A DNA stretch of 64,000 nucleotides from Ciona savignyi (lineage: Eukaryota; Chordata; Ascidiacea; Phlebobranchia; Cionidae): assembly GCA_000149265.1 (NCBI GenBank), contig CH002524.1, forward strand, positions 51,683 through 115,682, in the 5' to 3' direction. The translations under genes and the position numbers were made by a program. The notes beneath the pieces are model-generated. The model was given only the letters and a program-made list of their open reading frames with translations. It had not been told where the DNA came from and searched no databases. This document shows, piece after piece, positions 1-10,315 of this stretch (position 1 is its first letter; every line of letters starts with the position of its first letter).

Positions 1-512
1 AAACTCTGGACCTCAGTGAATTCAATGGGGCAAAATAATCTCAGATAATTAAAGTTGTCTATGCAATCTTGTAATTAGCAGATCCACACTCTTCATTTAT
101 CAATCATATGCCCCACTTTAATGTTGTAACATTTTGATGAATCTCCTAAACAAAGGATAATTTTGGTTAGATTATATGGGTGTTGCGTTTTAAACGACAA
201 ATTTCCGAACTGCGTGACAGAAATATGAACAGCAAAAAGTTTGGTGATAAATATGTTAAATTAGAACGCAACAGTGCGTTATCTGAAAATAACATTACAA
301 TTAGGTTAACTCACCTATGCCCTCTGAAAAATTAATTACTTGGAATAAAAGCCAAAGCCCTAATATCCTGCCGTTTACTAACACTCTGTCCTGCTTTTGC
401 TATTATTTGCATTGTAAACATGAGCGAATATGACCACGTGATCAAATGTACATCAAGCGTGACGCGTCTGAACCAATTGCGCGAGTGTCCACTCTATATA
501 TTAGTACTCTAT
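1..512. other. Unassigned non-coding sequence
   Basis: AT-rich sequence with no open frame of note and no match to any repeat seen elsewhere in the window. It ends where homology to the Ty3/gypsy copies begins, at the bases coding for the end of the reverse transcriptase palm/thumb region. Confidence 0.5.
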
Positions 513-546
513 GATTCCACGGCCTCACGGGTTACTACAGGGATTA

Positions 547-666
547 GGATAGGATATTCATGTTTATCCCCGTGAATGGGAAAACCAGGGGGGTTAACAC
601 ACAGGCAATCATCAGATCACCTCGCCCCCACTGTCGGGTTACCGGAGCTGTTGCAATCAGTGTGTT
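547..666 (-). repeat. SINE fragment inside Ty3/gypsy copy 1
   Basis: A 5'-truncated copy of the tRNA-derived SINE whose full-length form is at 49555, in reverse orientation. It is flanked by GATTA at 542-546 and 667-671. Removing the SINE and one GATTA restores the retrotransposon reading YYRDYIPNYA, so GATTA is a target-site duplication. The same insertion at the same base is found at 27442 and 52494. Confidence 0.85.
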
Positions 667-1004
667 GATTACATCCCGAACTATGCGACGATTGCGGTCC
701 CTTTGACTGACCTAACGAAGAAGGGTGGGCCTAACACAGTAGGATGGGATGAAGAAGAACGAATGTATAAAGGGGTCACGCAACCTACTTTAAAACGTTG
801 TGTTTTTCGTGGCTATGTGACGCCACAATGCATGACGTTATTGTCGTTCACTTTGGTGTTATTATGGGACGTTTCAGTTGGATTATGAGCAGTAAAGAAA
901 GCGGTTGTGTTGAAAATTGGAGTTGTAATTTATTCTGATCGCGATTAAGACTAACTGCAAACAGAGTTTAGTCAAACGACAATTAGAATTAAGACCTGAA
1001 ACGC

Positions 1005-1502
1005 GACAGTGCGTTGTTCGATATCACAGACGGCGATAACCACTTACCGAGCGCAGAATTTCCTCGAGTCGAAGTCGAAAACGACATTGCTACTACGTTG
1101 GTCGACAACGACTCAGTTTACCACAACCGCACCAGTCTCCCGAGAACACCCAGCACTCGATTACACCCACCCATCCACGATTCACCCGTTCGACGAACAC
1201 GTGTCGGACGCGTTATACATAGACCCGCACGCTTTTCATGTATGAAACACACCTTTAGGAAGCGAGTCTTCAAAGTTACCCTGATTCTCACCCTCCACCT
1301 ACTCGACTATTCGTTTTTTTCACCACCCCCTAGTTTTACTAACTTTCCACTTTACCCTAGTTCACCTACTACGGTGATTTGGGTGGCCCCTCGACTGGCA
1401 CGGGCCGCATACAACAAAACTTTAGTCTTTTTATTGGGAAACGACTGTGTAGTTATCGGGACGCGCACGAAAGTCGACATCACGAAGCAAGAGCCTGATT
1501 AG
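1005..1502 (+). pseudogene. C-terminal tail of Ty3/gypsy pol (post-integrase region)
   Basis: Open frame of about 160 codons with no convincing own start codon. In an alternative frame near 1187-1235 it reads PVRRTRVGRVIHRPARF, the arginine-rich motif that closes gypsy integrases. The larger Ty3 element of this window has the related motif VRRTRCGRVLRRP at its integrase end near 18747. A homologous but earlier-terminated frame is present at 53559-53783. The integrase catalytic core that should precede it is absent. It is a remnant, not a functional gene. Confidence 0.6.
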
Positions 1503-1651
1503 TTTAACCTACTGGTGCACAACAACAGCCCTATACATATGCTACACGAACATCTATACATATACCACAGTCTTTGTCTCATACACATGCATGTGGGAAA
1601 GTTTATACAATTCACTAATATATATAATAAAAAAATGACGAAGGGAAGTAT

Positions 1652-1863
1652 TGTAGCGTTCTGTATTTTTTAACCTATTGTTGCCTTTTATGTTTAAACC
1701 TTTCGAGTATCTGTTTTATCCTCAACTTCGTGTGGTGACTTTGTGTTTGACTTTGAGATTATTTTAGTAAACAGCGAGACCTGTCCGAGAGTGGTCGCTT
1801 GTTTTATGTTCTGGGACTGCGATAGCATATAACTACAGGCCTGGTGATTGGTGGATCGCTACA
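1652..1863 (+). repeat. 3' LTR of Ty3/gypsy copy 1 (212 bp)
   Basis: Starts TGTAGCG and ends CGCTACA, a perfect 7-bp terminal inverted repeat of the TG...CA type used by LTRs. It follows directly on a purine-rich stretch, GACGAAGGGAAGTA at 1638-1651, that fits a polypurine tract. No matching 5' LTR is in the window, and the other two copies of this element are cut before this point. Confidence 0.75.
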
Positions 1864-2148
1864 GATATACTAGCTAATCCCCACATGTTATTTCGCTTAG
1901 GTTTGCCGGCCGCGTCGCTATATTTATTAAATTATATACATTTTTGTCTAAATGACGTGTTTTAACGACTGTTCGTTTTGCCGTGTTGACGTCATATTAT
2001 ATTCAATACACTCTGACTTTTGCGAATTCTCTACATACATATATATATATATGTTAAAATCAAAATTTGTTATAAATGGTGGTGTTCAAAATGTGATTGA
2101 CTTTCTCTAGCTTTATACAAACTTCTTAGTGATTTTTGTCCGGTGATA
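1864..2148 (+). promoter_or_regulatory. Upstream region of KLHL copy 1
   Basis: Contains a block (about 1896-1980) repeated near 38341 and 42760, then the sequence shared by all KLHL copies: TGACGTCA at 1987-1994, a GCGAATTCTCTACATA segment, a TA-rich run that could serve as a TATA region, and a splice-acceptor-like CTTCTTAG just before the start codon. The shared block is about 160 bp here, against two 352-bp modules before KLHL copies 2 and 4. Confidence 0.5.
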
Positions 2149-3792
2149 ATGGCTGCAAAAAACGTGAATGAGAAAGAATATAGAAGCGATCACGAGGTCG
2201 GTTTACTTGACAATGTAAACAGTTTACGTGAAGAAAGGATACTTTGTGATGTCACATTCAATGCGGAAGGTGGAGAAGTATCAGCTCACAGAAGTATTCT
2301 TGCCGCGTTTTCCGAATATTACAGAGCCATGTTCACATCCAAGTGCAAAGAAGGCTGTACAGATGATGGTGTCAAAATTGTTGGAATTACAGCTCTAATA
2401 CTTAACCTGATCATAAGCTTCATTTACACTGCAAAGATCACAATCAACAGTGAAACGGTTTATCAACTGTATGAGGCGGCCGATATGTTGCAAATTAAAT
2501 ATGTGAAAGATTATTGTGTTGGCTTTCTTAAAGACACACTTGAAGTTGGAAACTGTTTAATAGTTCGGGCATTTGCACAAATGTACAATATTCCTGAGTT
2601 GGTGACACATTGTGACAATTTCTTCTTAAACAACTTAAAGTTGGTTTCAAATGGACTGGACTTCAAAGAATTGAATCCGGATGAAACTCAAGCTCTTATT
2701 AGAATGGCAAAGACATCGGATTCTTCAAGTGAAGAGATGATTTTCAAAAGCATAATGAATTGGGTTAAACACGATCTTGAAAATCGACAACAATTCTTTG
2801 AGCGCTTGTATCAACTGATTGAAATCAAAAACTTACCAACTTCCTTCCTTAAAGTGATTAAAAAAACTGAGTGGACTTGGATGAGAAAATGTGAAACTTT
2901 CGTTGATGTGATTTTGGCTGAATTGATCAATCGTAGTGAAAACCAACCAGAAGATGGAGCTAGAGCAGTAAATGTTGCAACCCAATTCCTTGTTGTGGGT
3001 GGTCGTAATGCAAAAAAACTAGTCAGTATTTACGATGTTGTTGGGAAGTATTGGAGAAATATTGTGTCAACCTTGGGTGAAAGATGGGGTTCAACCAGTG
3101 TGAAGATAAACAACCATGTTTATACAGCTGGTGGTGGTGGATGGCCTGCTGCAGAGTCTGTTGAGCGGTAAGACTTGGAGCAAATTAATGCTGGTTGGCA
3201 CAAGGTGGCATCTATGAATGAGAAACGAGGGTACGCAGCATCTGCTGTGTTGAATGATCAAATGTTTACTGTGGGAGGTTTGAATGTTGATTATTTATCA
3301 TCGGCCGAAGTTTACATCCCAATGTTGGATACATGGACTAATATTGCTCCAATGGAAACAAATCGATATAATCATGCATTGGTTTCATATAATGGTCGTT
3401 TATATGCATTTGGTGGATTCAATGGAAATAATTTAAATTCAATGGAAAGTTGTGATCCAAGAATGAGGAAATGGGAAAAGTTAACTTCTATGAAAGAGAA
3501 CAGAAATGTACTGTGTGGTGTTGTTTGCAATGGTGAGATTTACGCCATTGGTGGTGGTGGACTTGATTCGGTCGAACGATACAATTTTCGAACCAATTCC
3601 TGGACGTCGGCCAGCAGATTGAAGTACAAGCGATATGGTGCTTCCGCTTGCGTTGTGGATGGGAAGATATATGTCGTTGGAGGTGGTGAATCCAGCACCT
3701 CAGTGGAGGTTTATGATCCAACAATCGATGAATGGAAGATTGAAACCAACATGGAGATACCAAGATATGCTTCATCAGTTGTAGCTTTGTAA
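2149..3792 (+). pseudogene. KLHL-type BTB-BACK-Kelch gene, copy 1 (one nonsense codon)
   Basis: Intronless gene for a BTB-BACK-Kelch protein. In this family BTB and BACK bind Cullin-3 and the Kelch propeller recruits the substrate for ubiquitination. The start was set at ATG 2149, which has A at -3 and G at +4. BTB spans about residues 23-130, BACK 134-236, and Kelch blades 278-547 with double-glycine motifs. A TAA at 3169-3171 replaces a leucine codon present in copies 2-4 and splits the gene into 340 residues and the second half of the propeller. There is an extra in-frame methionine codon in BACK. No other break is seen over 547 codons, so the loss is recent, or it may be a base-calling error. 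The first fragment still encodes complete BTB and BACK domains. Confidence 0.85.
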
Positions 3793-4566
3793 GCGATATC
3801 TACAACCAAGCCACCAAGATTACATTGCAAATAATTCAACACTTTTGTTCACAATAACATTCAGTTAAACTGTTTGATATTTCCTGAACATAATTCTTAT
3901 TGGGACGTAATCACCATAAATGTTGTAGTAGTGCATTTATTCACATCATTATATTTCAGGCTTATCTAATTATGTGGACCCCAGTTTAAATGTCACATTT
4001 TACTGTAAACGCTGTACTTCATACGGTAATGCAATTGCTTTATTTTAAAAAAAATTTTTTTTACTTATTTATGTTTTATATTTACATGGTAACTTCCATT
4101 AAGATTATGCTTTATTAAGTAATAAACACTGTAATTTCAGCAAAATTTTTGCTTTATTAAGTAATATACACTGTAATTTGAGCAAAAATTGTTTTATTAA
4201 GTAATATACACTGTAATTTCTGCAAACATTGCTTTATTAAGTAATATACACTTTAATTTCCATTAAACTTGTGTTTTATCCAAAAACATAACTTATTATT
4301 CTGATATTTCTGCTGAGATTCAACTAAAACAATTATTCTGTATAACATGCTTGTAAAGACCAATGTGGTAGCTATTTGGGGGAATTACCCATGATTTTGT
4401 AACGTCATAATAAGCAGGCATATACATGCTTCTTTTATCTATCCCCCTATATATTGTGTATAATTGATGCATTAAACCCTAAATACAGATATACCAAAAA
4501 GCAGGTAAAATATATGAAGATAATAGTTCGCATCATTTCAGACCATTTTAATCGGATCAACACAGT
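3793..4566. other. KLHL copy 1 3' flank
   Basis: Non-coding sequence shared, with small differences, by all four KLHL copies (24819-25487, 35223-35842 inverted, 47701-48360). It contains AT-rich runs, a short minisatellite at 4109-4262, and a conserved stretch with AATAAGCAGGCATATACATG. The conservation shows that the amplified unit extends beyond the coding sequence. Confidence 0.7.
4109..4262. repeat. ~40-bp minisatellite in KLHL 3' flank
   Basis: Four units beginning GCTTTATTAAGTAATA at about 4109, 4151, 4191 and 4231. The other KLHL flanks have one to two units at the same place, so unit number varies between copies. Confidence 0.75.
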
Positions 4567-5180
4567 GGATAGGATATTCATGTTTATTCCCGTGAATGGG
4601 AGACTTAAAGGGGTGTGGTGAATCGATGCTTTCGGGAACTAATATAATTGTTTGTGTATATAATGGTCAAGTATATTGTTTGTTGAACATGTGAACGTAT
4701 TTTTACTAACAAGTAATTTGCGTCGTATTTACCTTTCCTATATATTGTTGCGTATGTACCGTACAATATATGCCACCAACCGCGTTACTATGCGCATTCT
4801 CAGTAATAAAATGCAGCTTACAGAATAAACAATTGCCGTACGTCTTTAGTCTATATTCTGAAGTGTAGGCTATTCTGAACGAGTTACCAAAGTCAGACAT
4901 CAGACAAGCACCGACATTGCATCTTGAAGGACAGCCTAAAGTGACCTTTTTGATTTAGCGACCAGCGGCCAAATGCACTTGCCTCGATTAAGGCATAAAT
5001 AAAGCATTGGTGCTAAAGGGGTTAACACATGGACAATGGTCCTCACGGCCATCGTCGGGTTATCGGAGCTATTGCAGTATATGTTGTGTATGATAGACAC
5101 GTTCCTGCAATTTGGTAGAACCCATTAATCCGCTGGGTCCAGGCAATGTCCGTTGAATGCCTTGCCCAAGTTAAGTGTGA
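4567..5180 (-). repeat. SINE copy split by a 399-bp insertion
   Basis: Reverse-orientation copy of the SINE seen complete at 49555. The parts at 4567-4614 and 5023-5180 align with the uninterrupted copy at 59265-59455, which reads straight through the break as CTTAAAGGGGTTAA. The SINE joins BEL/Pao sequence at about 5187, exactly as at 59456. Confidence 0.8.
4615..5013. mobile_element. Unclassified 399-bp insertion with 9-bp target duplication
   Basis: Flanked by TAAAGGGGT at 4606-4614 and 5014-5022, a 9-bp direct repeat not doubled in the empty site near 59300. It begins GTGGTGAATCG and ends AAGCATTGGTGC. Terminal inverted repeats are weak at best. No coding sequence is seen. A 9-bp duplication suits Mutator-like or related DNA transposons, but the family is not established. 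Confidence 0.55.
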
Positions 5181-5186
5181 GTTCTA

Positions 5187-7002
5187 AAAAGAACCATTGT
5201 TGAGTCCCAAGTGGAGTGATGTGTAAAAGCAAAACACGGCAATTTTTTACTGAAAGTGACAATGGGCGCGAATGCAATAAAACAGGGCGTCCGCGGTGTC
5301 GGAGTTTGGCATAAAGTTCTGAAAAGAAGACGTCATGGCTTACGATATAATGACGCGCCGAATTGAAATAGTTGAAGGCCATTACCAACTGCCGCTACTA
5401 TGGAAAGACGACAGCACCGTTTTACCGGATAGCCTGCCAATGGCAAGGAGCAGACTATCAAGTTTGAAGAAGCGACTGGCGAGAATGGGTACGCAGAAGT
5501 AGTGCCAGAGAACGAAGTGAATACTATCAACAAGTTATGGTACCTCCCGCATCACTCTGTAATTAACCCAAAGAAACCAAGCAAGGTTCGTATCATGTAT
5601 GACTGTGCGGCGAAATGCGAAGGACAATCTATAAATGACAAGCTGATGAAGGGCCCCGATTTAGTGAACCCACTGGTAGGAGTGCTGATGAGATTCCGCA
5701 GAGAACGCGTGGCTATCGTATTGGACATAGAAGCAATGTTTCATCAAGTTCTGGTTGCTCCAAACGCCTTGAGATTCTTGTGGTGGCCAGGAGGCGACCT
5801 GACCAAATCACCCGTTCCGCACCGCATGAAATTGCATGCTGGTTTGGCGCCCGCTCGTCACCGTGCTGCGCAACTTTCTGTCTGCGCGAAACTGCCCAGA
5901 GAATTTGGCAAGTTTTTCATCCACGAGTGGCCGAAGTTGTAAAGAATAACTTTTACGTGGACGACTGCCTCGTAACCGCCGTTGATGATGTAGCCGGCAT
6001 CCAACTTGTGAAGGATTTACGTAATCTACTTTCAATGGGGTGGCTTTAAACTGGACGAAGTGGCTATCCACTAGTGGTCGCTGTGATGGAATCCGTTCCG
6101 GTCGATAATCGAGCAAAGGTGGTGCAAGATATTCCGCTAGGAGAAGAGGTACATGAACGTGTTCTGGGCATCAATTGGTGCGTCCAAGACGACGAATTCA
6201 GATTCGACATCACTCTCCCGACAAAACCGCTGACACGACGAGGTATGCTTTCCGTTACCAATTCACTTTTCGATCCATTAGGCTATAAGCTGACCCGCAT
6301 TAGAATTTCTTGGTGCCTTGACCTTAAACCAATAGCCCGTCGTCCGACGCCCAGGGTACAAATCAATGTATTTGCAGACGCATCCACCGCCGCCCGTGGT
6401 TACGTATGCTACTTTAGAACCACCTTCGAGAATGACAACACGACATGTTCGTTCGTCATGGGAAAGTCTCTTCTCTGCGATTCTGGTAAGCACACAATCC
6501 CCAGATTGGAACTCAAAGCTGCACTTGACGCCGTGATTATCGCGAACCGTGAAAAAGGGAACTCGGGCTGGACGATTGCCCGTGTATCTACTGGACGGAC
6601 TCGACAATTGTTCTACAAAGCCTTTTCTCCGACTGCAAAAACTTCTCGGTCTTCTCTCGAAACCGTCTTTCTCAAATCGAAGCATACACAAGCGTGCACG
6701 ACTGGAGACACGTTCCTACGAAACTGAATCCAGCTGATCAAGCGTCACGTGGAACGACGGCAGGGACCCTGATGAAGACAGGAACGTGGCATTCCGGCCC
6801 TGAGTTCCTACACCGTCCCGCTATAGACTGGCCTACTACGGTTTTACGGCCACAACCAACAGAGCGAATCTACCGAAGTTTCGACCTGCCAAAACCTGAA
6901 TCTGTTGCAAGTTCATACTTTTATGTGTGTTATAAAATATGCATAGAGGCTGTTCAACGCCGGAAAAGACAACGTCAGCTTATACGTGACGTGTTGTTTT
7001 AA
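5187..7002 (+). pseudogene. BEL/Pao retrotransposon pol fragment, copy 1 (RT-RNase H)
   Basis: Remnant of a BEL/Pao pol gene broken by several shifts. Recognisable in order: the region before RT (RIEIVEGHYQLP), the RT motifs [32 protein letters not shown] and FYVDDCLVTAVDD (the catalytic YVDD box, about 5953), the RT thumb (LGINWCVQDDEFRF), and an RNase H-like region (VFADASTAARGYV, about 6367; IPRLELKAALDAV, about 6498). The segment ends with DQASRGTTAGTL and SGPEFLHRPAIDWP, typical of the start of the linker before integrase. Gag, protease and integrase are missing. A deletion removes the residues after NSLFDPL that the 39-41 kb copy still has. Same family as 39430-41902 and 59456-61165. 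Confidence 0.85.
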
Positions 7003-7410
7003 GATGCAGAATAAACCTTATGCTAAGACATTGACTCAGATTCCGAAACCAAGAGAATTAGTCAGAAGCAGCGTTTCTGTGGTTTAAAGCGTCCAGTAAG
7101 TTCAAAGGAAAGCCTTGACTCACTAGCGCGGCTCGCTAGAATGACTTGTTGCCTCAACCCAGCCGACGACCAATCAAGAAAAAGCGTAAACTAGAGCGAT
7201 TTCCCGACTGATTGCGCACGCACTCGACCCGACATCCGCGGCTGGTTATTTCGTCACTAACATGAACGGGACGGGGTAAATCATGAGTGGGAAGAAGTAT
7301 TTTCGTTGCTAACATGAGCGGGACGGGGTAAATCATGAGTGGGAAAAAGTATTTTCGTTGCTAACATGAACGGGTAAAGGTATATCATGATGTAACCCCG
7401 CCCCTTTGCT
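7003..7410. repeat. BEL/Pao 3' flank with GC-rich ~53-bp minisatellite
   Basis: Sequence shared by all BEL/Pao copies after their common TAA stop. At 7195-7380 it joins a motif also found downstream of the KLHL genes (CGACCCGACATCCGCGGCTG), then two and a part units of a ~53-bp repeat containing GAACGGGACGGGGTAAATC. Why the two contexts share it is not clear. Confidence 0.6.
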
Positions 7411-7500
7411 TATAGTGTGTCTCCTTTAAGCCAAAGGTTTGTAGATTCGAAACTGGTCGCCTACTAATCCGCTGTGTCTTCGGTGGACTTATAAATTTGC
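7411..7500 (+). repeat. Degenerate tRNA-derived SINE (second type), copy 1
   Basis: About 90 bp resembling the middle of the main SINE: a B-box-like GTAGATTCGAAACT, then CTGTGTCTTCGGTGGACTTA in the place of the main SINE's TGTGTCCTTGGGCAAGGCAC. Related copies lie at 39040 (inverted), 42199, 61463 and 61734, always 3' of BEL/Pao sequence or its flank. Too diverged to be a tRNA gene. Confidence 0.5.
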
Positions 7501-8459
7501 CGTCATATTGCAATACTTTGCGAATATTGAGTATGATTTAAAAAAATATATTTTTCCAAATAATAATACTTTTTTAATTTTAATTTGCCATTGTTTTAGA
7601 AATCGTTTTGACCAAACTATAAAAAATCGTTAAATTTGGTCGTGTCAAAAAGGCAAATAAACACCCCTACTATCTGCTTAAATAAGTTTGTTATTTTTGT
7701 GCTGTGTTTCTATCCAAATATTCTGGCAGAATTACTGTGGTGGAATTTAGATGGTTCCGTCTTGGATTCAGAACCTACATGATCGATTACATAGGAAATT
7801 TATCGACTCGGTCAGCTGGGAAATTAACCGTAGATAATAAGTTTGATTTGGTAATTTAACGTTACGGCGCAACGTTGCAAATTCGACGCAAAGCTGTTTT
7901 TTTATTCAGGCAAAAAGTTAACTGCGTGTTTAAGTGATACTAACATCAAAGAGTCGATGTAATTTGTATTGTGTTTTATTTGACTATCTACCGCTGAAAT
8001 GTTTTCCTTCGTTCGTAATAGGCTAACCCAGGTCATCACGTTTATAGGCCTAGAAACAAATAATCACAGTGCACTTACGGGCATTGGGAATACCCGAACT
8101 TAATACACAACACCTATAGGTCATAGACAATAATAAAATAGATATCTTGAAACAAGCAAGTGAAAGTCTATTGATGTTGGTAAATATGTTCCGTGGCGTA
8201 ATTGATATCCATTGTTTACAAACAAACGTATAATACTTTATAGTGTTGACACAAATACCAAACACACTTTATATCCTACCACCAGTTGAAATCTTTTTCC
8301 GAATTGTCCAAAAGAAAATATAGTATTGGCAGTTTTATTTTTCCACTTTCCAAAAGCGTATAGAATTGGAAAGAAAGGCAATATTATGCAGTGTTTCGTC
8401 CCAAGATGAGAGTTCTAATTCTTCGGTGGTTTTAACTAAAAGTCCAAGGAAGAAAGTTT
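7501..8459. other. Dispersed repeat sequence between BEL/Pao and hAT
   Basis: Non-coding apart from the conserved coding-like stretch at about 7690-7845. 7501-7680 matches 42300-42490 and, inverted, 38870-39030. 7870-8459 matches 42970-43560. This places the region inside the duplicated block. Confidence 0.6.
7690..7845 (+). pseudogene. Conserved unrecognised peptide fragment, copy 1
   Basis: Matches the open frame on the minus strand at 38701-38928, which reads LNILAELLWWNLDGSSL followed by HDRLHRKGIESVSWEINRR. The present copy carries substitutions and shifts. A third copy is at 42495-42650. I do not recognise the family; it may be part of a transposon protein. Tryptophan-rich and uninterrupted for about 75 codons in the minus-strand copy. 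Confidence 0.4.
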
Positions 8460-8464
8460 AAAAT

Positions 8465-8760
8465 GTACGGGAAGAAAAATTCCCATGGCTTCTTTACAAG
8501 AACGAGGTAGCGGCATGTTCAATTTGTTCATGGGCGTTTAAATCCGGTAAATTTCGTCCAGTCGTTAAAGCTATACTGGAAGGCCAAGGTAAAGTTTGGA
8601 TCCACGAATTCAACAAGTTAATCAAAGGAAAGCAATCCATGAAAATGCATGATAAGATTAAACTCCAAAGCAGGGGTGGCGAAGATGTTGTGTCTGTTTT
8701 ATGGCAACGACAAAACGAAAATAAAAAAAATAGAAAGGTCCTTCTGGGCATTTTGTCAAC
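8465..8760 (+). pseudogene. hAT (DUF4371/ZMYM1-like) transposase N-terminal fragment
   Basis: An open frame reads EEKFPWLLYKNEVAACSICS and continues for about 95 codons to VVSVLWQRQNE. A hydrophobic PWL motif followed by C-x2-C is typical of the TTF-type zinc finger at the start of ZMYM1-like hAT transposases. No start codon is obvious. It breaks at about 8760, where LINE sequence begins, while the sister copy at 43566 continues. The missing later part of this copy resumes at 21589, so the LINE and the big Ty3 element appear to have entered or been joined here. Confidence 0.6.
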
Positions 8761-9810
8761 TGGTATTCGGCTGGCAATGCTTGAGTAATCAGACTTGGAA
8801 AAAAGACCGATACCAAGCTACATAAATGTAGCAGGATATGAACTGTTTGTAAAGTACCATGGACAAACTGAGACTTGCAAGCATTGTTGCAAACTCGGCC
8901 ACAAACTCGCCACTTGCTCGAGGAGATTCCCGCCTGTCCAATACCCGGGGCTTCAAATAACTTTGGGAAATTGTCCGGCTGCTTCTTGAATTTGCAAAAG
9001 TTATTAGAGTTTTATGCGGGAAGCAAAAAAGGATGCACGCATAAGCCATATTGCTGTGATGGTTTAAAAAAAGTACGCACAACTTATTTTAGACCTTAAT
9101 CTTGCGTCACCACTTAAAAAAATTGAAGCTATTTTAAAGATATATAGTCTGGGCGCACATTAACTCTGATTAAAAAAATAACCATTGTTAAAGCCCTGTT
9201 AATACCACTTCTTTCTTACAAAGTTAGCGTCCTACCAGTTTTACTCCCGAAATCTTTAATTTCATCACTGAATTCAATACTTTTTAAATTTGTGTGGGGC
9301 TCCAAGTGGGAGCGAAACAAAAGAAGCACTCTATATAGCCCCGTAAACAACGGTGGGGCTGCCATGATTGACCTGGAAGCATATATTTTAGCTTTGCAAG
9401 CAAAATGGTGCAATAGACTGTTGGATGATGAATACCACGCCCCCCTGAAAGAAATGAGAAAAGCTTTATTTCGGACAAGCGACTCTAGCTGCCTTTGTAC
9501 ACTCGACCCTTAGAGATACCTCCGTCGACTTTAAACGATTATTCCCTATACGCTCTCTTTGCAACACAATACTTAATATTAGACGCCTTTACACTCGCGG
9601 GGCCCTTGGGCCGAAAATGGAAGACCCGCACTATCTATGGCTAAACCCCAAGGTCAAAACTAAAGCCCGCACATTTTTTATTGAAGAATTTGTACAATCC
9701 AGCATCTTTAGTTATTCCTAGTTAATAAACAACTCCAATGCCTACCGCAGCTATGGTGATTTGGTCAAAGTCTTTTCTATGAGCGAAAATATGGCTGACT
9801 ATAAACGATA
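8761..9810 (+). pseudogene. L1/Tx1-like non-LTR retrotransposon (LINE) fragments
   Basis: Two pieces of a LINE on one strand. At about 8795-8990 lies an ORF1-type segment ending in a zinc knuckle, CKHCCKLGHKLATC (C-x2-C-x4-H-x4-C), preceded by RPIPSYINVAGYELFVKY. At about 9093-9805 lies the C-terminal part of ORF2, after the RT catalytic core: KITIVKALLIPLLSYKVSVL, LNSILFKFVWGSKWERNKR, NNGGAAMIDLEAYILALQAK, and further sequence to the LTR junction at 9811. Endonuclease and RT core are missing, so there is a large internal deletion. Several stops and shifts are present. Assignment to the L1/Tx1 side rests on the GG-x-MID pattern. Confidence 0.7.
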
Positions 9811-10315
9811 TGTCGCATATTCGACTGCCTTGTATAGTTTATCGTTTATTTAATCGACGTGTGCGTTTGCCAGCTGAAATCTGTTACGTGTATAATTAGT
9901 TTAGAAAGATGTCGTGCTTCTGTTTTTACCGCCGTGAGTAATTATCTATGTACTAAACAGTAATTAACTGACGCCAGTACGAATCTATTGTGTACTGTTA
10001 TCGCAACGTTGCAGTTTGCCCTTTTTCGTGCATTTATTTGGAACGCTATATATACCCCAACATTTTCACTCCCAATATATAACTTACAATAACTAACTAA
10101 AGTACCGAATTGCTGCTCGTCAGATTACCTATAATAACAAACTTAATCAAATACTGAATTGCTGCTCGATTTACCACTGGAGAATAAATCTCTCTTTAAA
10201 AGTCTAAACTGTATATTCTGAACCAAGTCAAAAGGACAGCTTTGTTATACAGTTAAGTGGCTGCCCAGTATTGGCAGGCGAACTCTAGACAGCAAAGGAT
10301 AAGTCTGTCTATTGC

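Larger units (their letters stand above)
513..1863 (+). mobile_element. Ty3/gypsy retrotransposon fragment, copy 1 (3' end)
   Basis: Truncated copy of the same Ty3/gypsy element found at 26951 and 51995. It keeps the last codons of reverse transcriptase (GLTGYYRD), an inverted SINE fragment, the start of the RNase H linker (NYATIAVPLTDLTKKG), non-coding sequence, the C-terminal tail of pol, a purine-rich tract and a 3' LTR. Compared with the copy at 52.6-53.3 kb it lacks most of RNase H. One deletion joins GAAGAAC to GAATGTATAAAGG near 761, and a second joins GGTCAC to GCAACCTAC near 781; both breakpoints share the dinucleotide AC. No integrase core is present in any of the three copies, so an already defective element was multiplied. 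It cannot move by itself. Confidence 0.85.

Noticed and set aside
703..888. Small gene starting at the RNase H linker of Ty3/gypsy copy 1
   Set aside because: It is a deletion product joining retrotransposon linker codons to non-coding sequence.
3488..3775. Minus-strand open frames opposite the KLHL genes (also 24460, 35860, 36347, 46422 and 47393)
   Set aside because: They mirror a well-supported coding strand and recur only because the KLHL sequence recurs.
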